From positions 1-36,451 of the forward strand of contig NZ_AVQI01000002.1 in assembly GCF_000468115.1 (NCBI RefSeq): a stretch of 36,451 nt of DNA, in the 5' to 3' direction. Position numbers and translations under genes: made by a program. How positions within the stretch are numbered: position 1 is the stretch's first letter; each line of letters begins with the position of its first letter. Source of the DNA: Treponema socranskii subsp. socranskii VPI DR56BR1116 = ATCC 35536. GTDB lineage: Bacteria > Spirochaetota > Spirochaetia > Treponematales > Treponemataceae. Below are positions 7,152-14,204 of this stretch, piece by piece. Under the pieces are notes generated by a model. The model searched no databases and was not told the DNA's origin. It saw only the letters and a program-made list of their open reading frames with translations.

Positions 7152-7349
7152 ATGACGGGTAGTTTTAGATTTTATGATTTTTTTGCCGAAGCCATGAGTG
7201 AACTCGACGATAAACAGTACGGGGCGCTCATGCGAGCGATAAACGAGTATGTATTTATGGGTAAATTACCAAAATTGCAAGGCGTACCGAAAATGATTTT
7301 TACGCTCATTAAACCGTATTTAGATAACAACGGCGATAGTTGGTTATAA
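7152..7349 (+). CDS. Truncated DUF6291-like paralogue
   Basis: A 65-residue protein whose pattern (FYDFFAEAMSELDDKQYGAL ... FTLIKPYLDNN) matches the N-terminal DUF6291-type module of the next gene, which reads FYGTWEEQLECLDPAIRGQF ... LWVGIKNDMDN. It therefore looks like a stand-alone or truncated duplicate of the initiator N-terminus. It starts right after the previous stop. It may help the initiator or be a relic. Confidence 0.6.
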   Translation: MTGSFRFYDFFAEAMSELDDKQYGALMRAINEYVFMGKLPKLQGVPKMIFTLIKPYLDNNGDSWL

Positions 7350-7361
7350 GTGAGGGATAAA

Positions 7362-8123
7362 ATGGCGGAAAGTTTTGTTTTTTACGGGACATGGGAAGAA
7401 CAGTTAGAATGCCTCGATCCGGCTATAAGGGGGCAATTTTTAGAAGCAATTATAAACTACGGACTGCGCGAAGAAGAACCGGATTTTACGGGGCTGGCAC
7501 GGGCGTTGTGGGTCGGAATTAAAAACGACATGGACAACGCAAAAGCCCGCAGAATAAAAAATATGGAAAACGGCAAACGAGGCGGTATCCAAAAAGCGCT
7601 AAACGCCGGTACAAAAAAAGAACAAAGCTCTAGCAATAAAGAGCAAGAGCAAGCCGACGACGCGCAGGTAAAAGAACCTCTAGCCAGTCCTAGCGAGTGT
7701 CTAGCCACGCCTAGCGACCGCCTAGCCAGTCCTAGCCAGTCCTACCTTGATGTAGATGTAGATGTAGATGTTGATGGAAATGTAGATGTAGATGCAGATG
7801 TAAATTCACATAGCGGCACTATCGCGCCGCAAGCGCCCCCGAAACGGCGTTTTGTCAAGCCTACGGTCGACGAAATACGGGCATATTGCGCCGAACGTAA
7901 AAACAATATCGACCCTCAATATTTTTGGGATTATTACGAGGCACGCGGATGGAAAGCCGGTGGGCGAAGCGCAATGAAAGACTGGCGAGCGGCCGTCCGC
8001 ACGTGGGAAAAAAATAATTTCCAGACATCACCGCCGAAAAATCATGGCATGGACGGCGATCAAAGCCAGCAATCAAAGGCGAGCGAGATCGTTAAAAACT
8101 GGAAAACGGGGGTATACGCATGA
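7362..8123 (+). CDS. Replication initiator-like protein (DUF6291 N-terminus)
   Basis: A 253-residue protein. The N-terminal 75 residues are a DUF6291-like module. A low-complexity linker follows: three copies of a 7-residue unit (LASPSEC, LATPSDR, LASPSQS) and a VDVD run. The C-terminus (PTVDEIRAYCAERKNNIDPQ ... GWKAGG ... MKDWRAAVRTWEKNNF) matches the C-terminal module common in phage replication proteins of the DnaD/O class. It sits just upstream of a DnaC-like loader, the usual initiator-loader pairing. The linker DNA has iteron character. The ATG at 7362 has GAGGGA upstream; an in-frame GTG at 7350 is less likely. Confidence 0.75.
   Translation: MAESFVFYGTWEEQLECLDPAIRGQFLEAIINYGLREEEPDFTGLARALWVGIKNDMDNAKARRIKNMENGKRGGIQKALNAGTKKEQSSSNKEQEQADDAQVKEPLASPSECLATPSDRLASPSQSYLDVDVDVDVDGNVDVDADVNSHSGTIAPQAPPKRRFVKPTVDEIRAYCAERKNNIDPQYFWDYYEARGWKAGGRSAMKDWRAAVRTWEKNNFQTSPPKNHGMDGDQSQQSKASEIVKNWKTGVYA
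7680..7746 (+). repeat. CTAGC iteron array inside the initiator gene (candidate origin)
   Basis: CTAGC occurs at 7680, 7690, 7701, 7711, 7722 and 7732, with a degenerate CTAC at 7742. Spacing alternates 10 and 11 bp, so each 21-bp unit (two helical turns) carries two half-sites. The lambda origin likewise consists of iterons within gene O, which supports, but does not prove, an origin here. The array is followed by the hexamer tract at 7749-7802. Confidence 0.55.
7749..7802 (+). repeat. GATGTA hexamer tract
   Basis: Nine hexamers, mostly GATGTA with single-base variants (GATGTT, GATGGA, AATGTA, GATGCA), encode an Asp-Val run in the initiator linker. Changes in copy number would keep the reading frame. 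Lying beside the CTAGC iterons, it could be an easily melted part of an origin, or simply slippage-grown coding repeat. Confidence 0.75.
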
Positions 8124-8866
8124 GCGATCTGAATACACAAATACGCTCGATCGGGTGCGCGATCGACACCGAAATCGCGCGGTTGCAAAAAATCCGCGAC
8201 GACTTGCTCGCAGACCCCGAAGCGGCGAGCGAATGGGACAATCGGGCACGGGAAGCTGAACGGGAATACTACGCAGTGCTCGCCGAAAGCACGTATAAAA
8301 AAATCGTGCCGCCGAAGTTTTACGACATGCCGCGAGAACTGAATACGACCGGAAGCGAGGCACGGGCGAGGTTTTACCGCGACGCTCTAAATGCGTTTGA
8401 GCTTGTAAAAACGGGGAAGCCCGTGTCAATTTTAATGCTCGGCGAATCGGGGATCGGTAAATCATATTTTGCCTGTTGGATGATACACGAGCTTTTACGC
8501 ACGCGGAAACGGAACCGCACGTATGATTTGCCGGCGTACTGGTCGGGCGATTACGTTACCGGCTCGACGCTCTCGGCGCGGTATAAAAACGCCGAATCGT
8601 TCGGATCGCACGAAACCCGCGACAGAATTTCCTACGAGCTGACCCTCGCGGATTTGCTTGTCGTCGATGAAATCGGGCGGAAAAAAACGCAGTGGGAGCA
8701 GGACGCGATTTTCGACATTGCCGACAGCAGGCAGAAAAGCACGGTATACATCAGCAATCTGTCTCTTGAGGATTTCGCGGGCTATGTCGGCTCGGCCGTA
8801 ATCGACCGGCTCAATCCGACGAAAATTTTGATATCAACGGTGGGATGCGAGAGTTGGAGAGTGTAG
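8120..8866 (+). CDS. DnaC/IstB-like helicase loader ATPase
   Basis: A 248-residue AAA+ ATPase. An N-terminal helical region (1-65) precedes a Walker A motif GESGIGKS at 108-115 and Walker B LLVVDEIG at 179-186, followed by a sensor-like STVYISNLS and DRL. This matches DnaC-type loaders that place the replicative helicase at the origin. It overlaps the initiator by ATGA and has GGGGG upstream. It probably works with the host helicase, since no phage helicase is visible. Confidence 0.88.
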   Translation: MSDLNTQIRSIGCAIDTEIARLQKIRDDLLADPEAASEWDNRAREAEREYYAVLAESTYKKIVPPKFYDMPRELNTTGSEARARFYRDALNAFELVKTGKPVSILMLGESGIGKSYFACWMIHELLRTRKRNRTYDLPAYWSGDYVTGSTLSARYKNAESFGSHETRDRISYELTLADLLVVDEIGRKKTQWEQDAIFDIADSRQKSTVYISNLSLEDFAGYVGSAVIDRLNPTKILISTVGCESWRV

Positions 8867-9315
8867 CGGACGGGCAATTATTATTGCCGTTTGATTTTTA
8901 CGAAGAGGAAAAGCGGGTCGATGTTACAAAAATACCGCACATTGCAGCCCCGCAAACCGACAACGAGCGTTTACTTGAGTATCAGTATCAATATAGGGTA
9001 AACGGCGATCAATCGGCGCTTAGTGCAATGTATACGTTGGGCATCGAGGTGTGCGAAAGAATCATCGCGCAAACATCGGCGCGTTACGAAAACGTTAAAG
9101 CGCTTCGCAGATATGAGCGGCACGAAAAAGCGATCGATGCGACGAATTACGTGATTGAAAAACTGATGCGGGAGCCGCAATGGTACATCGCGGATAATTT
9201 TGTCGCATATTTATATTTGCGGGTTTTACACGAGTTATTTTATTGCCGGAAGGTAGATAAAATAGTCAGTTTTGTGGATTTAGATGAGCTGAAGGGAATT
9301 ATTTATGACGAATGA
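8845..9315 (+). CDS. Conserved-looking phage protein, possible late regulator
   Basis: A 156-residue, largely helical protein. Its middle (GDQSALSAMYTLGIEVCERI ... DNFVAYLYLRVLHELFY) loosely recalls the helical pattern of sigma region 2 or ArpU/RinA-like phage regulators, but no diagnostic motif is firm. It lies at the end of the replication genes and before the terminase cluster, where phage late regulators often sit. It overlaps the loader by 22 bp. If it regulates, the ATGACTATATA sites are candidate targets (inference). Confidence 0.5.
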   Translation: MRELESVADGQLLLPFDFYEEEKRVDVTKIPHIAAPQTDNERLLEYQYQYRVNGDQSALSAMYTLGIEVCERIIAQTSARYENVKALRRYERHEKAIDATNYVIEKLMREPQWYIADNFVAYLYLRVLHELFYCRKVDKIVSFVDLDELKGIIYDE

Positions 9316-9607
9316 CGATACAACGGCACGGGAGAAAATCATCGACATTACAGAGGCGATGCGCGATTTGCTCGTACACAAAAATGAAAAATACGGAAAT
9401 TCGGCATTATCGCCGAAGCATATTTTTTACAAAGGCAATGCGGCGAATTCGATTTTAATTCGTCTTGACGATAAACTCGGCCGCATTAAGGCAAATACAG
9501 ATGATACGCCGCGAGTAAACGATGTCGCGGACATAATCGGCTATTGCACCCTGCTGCTCATTAGTATGGGCGTAACACGGGCGGATATACAAAAACTTGA
9601 AGATTAA
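9305..9607 (+). CDS. DUF1599 / nucleotide modification-associated domain 1 protein
   Basis: A 100-residue protein with the DUF1599 pattern: KNEKYGNSALSPKHIFY, then ILIRLDDKLGRI and NDVADIIGYCTLLL. The family is an all-alpha domain related to MazG-type nucleotide pyrophosphohydrolases and is frequent in phages, where it is linked with nucleotide pools or modified bases. AAGGGA lies upstream and it overlaps the previous gene. It ends 30 bp before the first ATGACTATATA site. Confidence 0.82.
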   Translation: MTNDDTTAREKIIDITEAMRDLLVHKNEKYGNSALSPKHIFYKGNAANSILIRLDDKLGRIKANTDDTPRVNDVADIIGYCTLLLISMGVTRADIQKLED

Positions 9608-9637
9608 GGCGATCGACAGCATAGAGGTAAAACAAAA

Positions 9638-9648
9638 ATGACTATATA
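9638..9648 (+). promoter_or_regulatory. Late motif copy 1 (ATGACTATATA)
   Basis: AAAAATGACTATATA begins exactly 14 bp before the start codon of the ParB-methyltransferase gene at 9652. It marks the switch from replication genes to the packaging cluster. Confidence 0.6.
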
Positions 9649-9651
9649 TGT

Positions 9652-10968
9652 ATGGAGATAACCTGTAAAACAAACGATACTCTGCCCTTGTCGGCGTTGA
9701 CCGAATTTCAAGGCGGGCTTAAAAAACGCACGGAAGATGATTATAGCAAAATCATAAAGAGTATAAATAAATACGGTTTTGCTTTCCCGTTTTTTGTCTG
9801 GCAGCACGACGGGATAAATCACGTACTCGACGGACACGGCAGGCTCGGCGCGTTGCAACGTATGACAGCCGCAGGTGAGAGCATACCAGATTTACCTGTA
9901 GTGTATGTAAACGCAAAAGACGAGGCAGGCGCGAAAAATCTATTGCTTCGGCTGAATTCCACTTATGGAGAGATGACAGCGGAAAGCGTAGTATCGTTTT
10001 TAGACGGAGTAGAAATTGACTTCGACGATATAAAACTTCCCGACGGAATACTTGATTTATCAGCAATGATAGACGATGAGGACACAAAAGACGATGATGA
10101 AGCGCCGCCCATAAATGAAGATGAGCCGGCACAAAGCAAGGCGGGCGAAGTATATGAGCTTGGGAAGCATCGTCTTATCTGCGGTGATAGTACAGATGCA
10201 AACACACTCGCGGATTTAATGGGTGACGCCAAAGCGGATTTAATATTGACTGACCCGCCATACAATGTGGACTACGCTGGTAAAACGCAAGAAAAATTAA
10301 AAATACACAATGATAGAAAAAATGATTTTGAAATGAAGCGGTTTTTAATTACCGCATTTCATACGATGTTTGACGCTACAAAGGCAGGGGCGGCTTATTA
10401 CATTTTCTATGCACAGGTAAACAGCGATACATTTATAAATGCGCTCAAAGAAGCGGGATATAAACCGCACCAGTATTTAGTCTGGGTAAAAAATGTTTTT
10501 ACGCTATCACATAATGATTACAAGTGGAAGCATGAGCCTATTATGTACGGCTGGAAAGACGGAGCAAGCCACAATTTTTATGGTGCATTAAACGACAGCA
10601 CTGTATTTGACAAAAAGAAAGACATCGAAAAGATGAGTAAGGACGAGTTAAAAGCAGAATTAAAACGAATAGAAAACGCAACACCGCAGGATATAATTTA
10701 TGAAAAAAAGCCGCCGAGAAATTCGGAACACCCGACAATGAAGCCTGTCGAGATTTTAGCGCGCCTCATAAAAAACAGCACGAAAAGCGATGATATAGTT
10801 TTAGACCCGTTCGGCGGAAGCGGCTCAACGCTGATAGCCGCAGAAAAAACAGGGCGTATTGCGCGCCTGTGTGAACTCGATCCGCGCTATTGCGATGTAA
10901 TCAGAAAGCGCTGGACTAAATGGGCAAAAGAAAACGACTGCGCAGTCGGAACGGGTGGGCTTGAGTAA
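9652..10968 (+). CDS. ParB-like domain fused to DNA methyltransferase
   Basis: A 438-residue fusion. Residues 10-110 are a ParB/Srx-like domain with the signature DGHGR at 60-64; residues about 165-430 are an N6/N4 DNA methyltransferase with DPPY at 201-204, HPTMKPVEILARL, and the AdoMet motif DPFGGSGS near 385-392. An acidic linker (140-160) joins them. This architecture is common next to phage terminase genes, as here, and may mark phage DNA for packaging or protect it from restriction. It is the third methyltransferase in the window. Confidence 0.93.
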   Translation: MEITCKTNDTLPLSALTEFQGGLKKRTEDDYSKIIKSINKYGFAFPFFVWQHDGINHVLDGHGRLGALQRMTAAGESIPDLPVVYVNAKDEAGAKNLLLRLNSTYGEMTAESVVSFLDGVEIDFDDIKLPDGILDLSAMIDDEDTKDDDEAPPINEDEPAQSKAGEVYELGKHRLICGDSTDANTLADLMGDAKADLILTDPPYNVDYAGKTQEKLKIHNDRKNDFEMKRFLITAFHTMFDATKAGAAYYIFYAQVNSDTFINALKEAGYKPHQYLVWVKNVFTLSHNDYKWKHEPIMYGWKDGASHNFYGALNDSTVFDKKKDIEKMSKDELKAELKRIENATPQDIIYEKKPPRNSEHPTMKPVEILARLIKNSTKSDDIVLDPFGGSGSTLIAAEKTGRIARLCELDPRYCDVIRKRWTKWAKENDCAVGTGGLE

Positions 10969-10989
10969 AAACAGAACGAGAAAACGAGA

Positions 10990-11352
10990 GTGGGAAAGGG
11001 ATATACAAAAGCGCAGGTATTAAAAGCGATCTCAAATAGCGGCGGTGTAATGACAGTCGTTCAACAGCGGCTCGGCTGTAATTCGTGGGAAACTGCGCGA
11101 AAGTATGTCGATAAATGGGCAGAAACCCGCGAGACGTGGGAAACAGAAAAGAAGCATACCGACGACATGGCGCAGTCGGTAATTATTAAAGACATACAAA
11201 GCGGAAACGTTCAGACAGCAAAGTGGTGGCTGGAGCGCAGACGCCGCAGGGAATACGCGCTAGACCAGCGAGCGCTGGCAGGAACGCAGGAAAACGAAAA
11301 CGACGAAGACGCCGAGTTGAGGATAATTATCGATGACGATACAAAGCAGTAA
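10990..11352 (+). CDS. Terminase small subunit (probable)
   Basis: A 120-residue protein with an N-terminal helix-turn-helix (YTKAQVLKAISNSGGVMTVV, then ETARKYVDKW), a helical middle (TAKWWLERRRRREYA) and a long acidic tail. This matches small terminase subunits, which bind phage DNA at the packaging site and recruit the large subunit. It starts with GTG, lies just ahead of the large subunit and overlaps it by 20 bp, which supports the call. Confidence 0.8.
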   Translation: MGKGYTKAQVLKAISNSGGVMTVVQQRLGCNSWETARKYVDKWAETRETWETEKKHTDDMAQSVIIKDIQSGNVQTAKWWLERRRRREYALDQRALAGTQENENDEDAELRIIIDDDTKQ

Positions 11353-12631
11353 TATTTTCGCGAAGGTGTATAACAAAGCGTTTCGCGCAATTCTCGCGCA
11401 TGAAAAAGAGCGCTATACCTTTCCCGGCGGGCGCGCATCGTGTAAATCCTCGTTTATCAGCCTTGTGATTGTTATTTTAATTGTCATGTTCCCGTCGTAC
11501 AACGCGCTTGTTATCCGCAAGACGGCGAAAACCTTACGCCGCTCGGTATTTGAGCAGATTGTCTGGGCAATACATAAACTCGGTTTACAGGGGCGGTTTA
11601 AAATCCCTGCGAGCAAGACGGCGGCGCTTCCAATAACATATATTCGCAAAAACGGGCGGACGCAGGAAATCATATTCGCAGGCTGCGACGACCCCGAAAA
11701 ACTGAAATCGATTAAAGTTGCGAACGGCTATTTTGCTATTTTATGGATTGAGGAAAAAACGGAATTTACCGAAGCGGAGTTGCAGAATATCCGCATATCG
11801 GTTTTACGTGGCGGAGAAACGTTTTATATTTTTGAAAGCTATAACCCGCCGAGCGCAAAGCGGCACTGGTGCAATATCGAAGCGCGGACACGCGACGTGA
11901 ACCGTATGGTTTTACATACGACGTATAAAGACGTGCCGCGCGAATGGCTCGGCGAAGCTATCCTGCACGACATCGAACACACGAAAAAAACGAATAAACG
12001 AGCGTATGAAAACATATATCTCGGCAAAGCGACCGGCACGGGGTTAAACGTGTTCGAGAACGTCGAGCTTCGCGAAATCACCGACGACGAAATAAAAGGC
12101 TTCGACGTGATAAAACGCGGCGTCGACTGGGGCTATTATCCCGATCCGTTTCAATACGTGGCAATGTCGTATCGCAACGAAACGCTTTATATTTTCGACG
12201 AACTACGCCTGTATAAGCATGGAAACATCGAGGCGTATCGCGCATTGAAAGACCACATGAATAAAGCCTACGTAAAACTCGGCGGGAAACTCGAAGACGG
12301 TGAAGACCGCATAACGACGGAGCGCATAACAGCCGACAGCGCCGAGCCGAAAAGCATCGCTGACTTTCGCGCGTTTGGAGCGGATATGCGGGGAGCAATA
12401 AAGGGGGTGGGAAGCCGCGACGCTGGTTTTAAGTGGCTACAGGGCTTGAAAAAGATTGTCATCGATCCAGACCGCTGCCCGCACGCGGCCGATGAGTTTA
12501 CCCTTTACGAGTACGAACTCGATAAGCGCACTGGAGACGTTATGACAGGCTATCCCGACGGGCAAGCCGACCACACGATGGACGCGGTGCGCTATGCGAT
12601 GGAAAGCACGTTCCGGCACGCGGGCGAATAA
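11333..12631 (+). CDS. terL: Terminase large subunit
   Basis: A 432-residue packaging motor. The ATPase domain carries a variant Walker A, GGRASCKSS at 32-40, and Walker B ILWIEE at about 136-141, with coupling motif ESYNPP at 168-173. The nuclease domain begins with VDWGYYPDP (Asp265), the first acidic metal ligand of the RNase H-like fold, and ends with a DHTMDAVRYA element. It resembles PBSX/SPP1-type terminases, which usually package headful-style. Its stop is immediately followed by late motif copy 2. Confidence 0.95.
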   Translation: MTIQSSNIFAKVYNKAFRAILAHEKERYTFPGGRASCKSSFISLVIVILIVMFPSYNALVIRKTAKTLRRSVFEQIVWAIHKLGLQGRFKIPASKTAALPITYIRKNGRTQEIIFAGCDDPEKLKSIKVANGYFAILWIEEKTEFTEAELQNIRISVLRGGETFYIFESYNPPSAKRHWCNIEARTRDVNRMVLHTTYKDVPREWLGEAILHDIEHTKKTNKRAYENIYLGKATGTGLNVFENVELREITDDEIKGFDVIKRGVDWGYYPDPFQYVAMSYRNETLYIFDELRLYKHGNIEAYRALKDHMNKAYVKLGGKLEDGEDRITTERITADSAEPKSIADFRAFGADMRGAIKGVGSRDAGFKWLQGLKKIVIDPDRCPHAADEFTLYEYELDKRTGDVMTGYPDGQADHTMDAVRYAMESTFRHAGE

Positions 12632-12642
12632 ATGACTATATA
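12632..12642 (+). promoter_or_regulatory. Late motif copy 2 (ATGACTATATA)
   Basis: The motif begins the base after the terminase stop and 24 bp before the portal ATG, with the portal ribosome binding site GAGAGG in between. Confidence 0.6.
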
Positions 12643-12655
12643 AAGAGAGGCGAAG

Positions 12656-14044
12656 ATGTTAGCGCAGATAAGGGGATTTTTTATGAACATATTAAACCTT
12701 TTCCGCTCGTACACAATCGAGCAGATAACGGGAATTGAAACAAATATCACGGGCGAAATGTACGAGCGCATATCACTCTGGGCGGATATGGTTGCGGGGC
12801 ACGCGCCGTGGAACGATAAAGCGCCGCCGTGCGGGATTTTAGACCAGATCGCGGGCAGGTTGAACAACCTTGTAAGCCGCGAAATCGGGCTTGAGGTTGA
12901 AAACGACGCGATCGCCCAGCCGATGTATCACTTGAATGACAACGTTGATAAAGTCGTTGAGTACATCACCCTACTCGGCGGCTGTGTAATCCGCCCGATT
13001 TACAGCAATAATAAATTACAATACGAGGCAATCCCACTCGGGAACTACCTGCCTACCCGCTACGACTTCGACGGCACATTGACTGGCGCTTTAATTATGA
13101 AAAATATCATCGACGGAAACAAGAGGTATTTACTGACTGAAGAACATGATTTTGACGGCGCGCACCATACGGTGAAATGCACGCTCTACGCAAACGAGGG
13201 CGGCGCACTGAAACTCGTGCCGCTTTCCGCTTGTGCGCAGACGGCAAATATAACGCCGGTGTATACATGGCAGAACGTCGCGCAACCGATGATTATAGAA
13301 TTCCGCAATCACGCGGTAAATAAAATCGACGGAAGCAACGTACCGTTTGCGCTTATTGCGGGCGTCGAAAATCTTATTAAAGACGCGGATGAACAGTACG
13401 AGCGCATGAACTGGGAGCAAAAAGCGGGCGAAGCGCGCGTTTGGGCTGACCGCGATATGTTTATGAAACGTACGATCCGCGACGGAAAGACACTCGGCGT
13501 CCAGATGACAAAAGAGCTCAACCGCCTTGTTACGATGATTGACGGGGATGGAAGCACAGACGGGAAAAAGATAATCGAGCATACGCCCGCGCTCCGTACC
13601 GACGCGCAAAACGCAATGCTCCAGCAGATTTTCCGCCGTATCGAATTAAGCTCGAATATCGGCAAAGGCACGATAAGCGACGCCGAAGCCGTGCAGCAGA
13701 CGGCGACGCAGTACACCGGCGGCAGGCAGGAACTCTATGCAATCGTCGATCGTATCGAGGATGAAATCAAAGCCAAATACCAATTATGCGCGAACGTGTT
13801 CGCTTATATGGCGGCGGCATACGGAATCGGACAAAACGACGCGACGATTACCGTAACGTGGAACGACGATCAGACACGGAAAGATATGGGGCAAGCAAAA
13901 TTGCTTGCAATAAACGAAATCAATGCGGGCGTAAAAAGCAAATGGGAGTACCGGCGCGACTTTTACGGTGAGGACGAAGCGACGGCAAAGGCGAATGTGC
14001 CTATTCCCGAAGCCGCGCCCGATCCGTTTAATTTTGGAGCATAG
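12656..14044 (+). CDS. Portal protein (SPP1 gp6-like)
   Basis: A 462-residue portal protein forming the head vertex channel for DNA passage. The profile fits the SPP1 gp6/phage portal family: an N-terminal clip/stem approach, the central DADEQYERMNWEQKAGEARV helix region and a C-terminal crown (RIEDEIKAKYQLCANVF). It directly follows terL. An alternative ATG at 12683 with AAGGGG upstream would remove 9 residues. Confidence 0.9.
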   Translation: MLAQIRGFFMNILNLFRSYTIEQITGIETNITGEMYERISLWADMVAGHAPWNDKAPPCGILDQIAGRLNNLVSREIGLEVENDAIAQPMYHLNDNVDKVVEYITLLGGCVIRPIYSNNKLQYEAIPLGNYLPTRYDFDGTLTGALIMKNIIDGNKRYLLTEEHDFDGAHHTVKCTLYANEGGALKLVPLSACAQTANITPVYTWQNVAQPMIIEFRNHAVNKIDGSNVPFALIAGVENLIKDADEQYERMNWEQKAGEARVWADRDMFMKRTIRDGKTLGVQMTKELNRLVTMIDGDGSTDGKKIIEHTPALRTDAQNAMLQQIFRRIELSSNIGKGTISDAEAVQQTATQYTGGRQELYAIVDRIEDEIKAKYQLCANVFAYMAAAYGIGQNDATITVTWNDDQTRKDMGQAKLLAINEINAGVKSKWEYRRDFYGEDEATAKANVPIPEAAPDPFNFGA

Positions 14045-14045
14045 T

Positions 14046-14204
14046 ATGAGCGGGAAAAACGATAAAAAAACAAGGCGTGAAGTAAGGCACGCGGTACGAA
14101 GCGCGAGCGGAAAACTGTTTGACGAAATCAAAGAGATAATAAACGCATATCCGCTTCGTACGCGTTTACGGTTTGCATGGCGTATCTTACGGGGCAAGTG
14201 GTAG
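14046..14204 (+). CDS. Small basic phage protein
   Basis: A 52-residue Lys/Arg-rich protein (MSGKNDKKTRREVRHAVRSA ... FAWRILRGKW) between the portal and minor head genes. The ATG at 14046 starts one base past the portal stop; a longer frame upstream would overlap the portal gene and is rejected. Basic small proteins at this place may contact DNA or the head interior, but function is unknown. Confidence 0.6.
   Translation: MSGKNDKKTRREVRHAVRSASGKLFDEIKEIINAYPLRTRLRFAWRILRGKW

Noticed and set aside
7749-7802. Phase variation by hexamer slippage
   Set aside because: Six-base units keep the frame, so copy changes would alter linker length but not switch the gene off.
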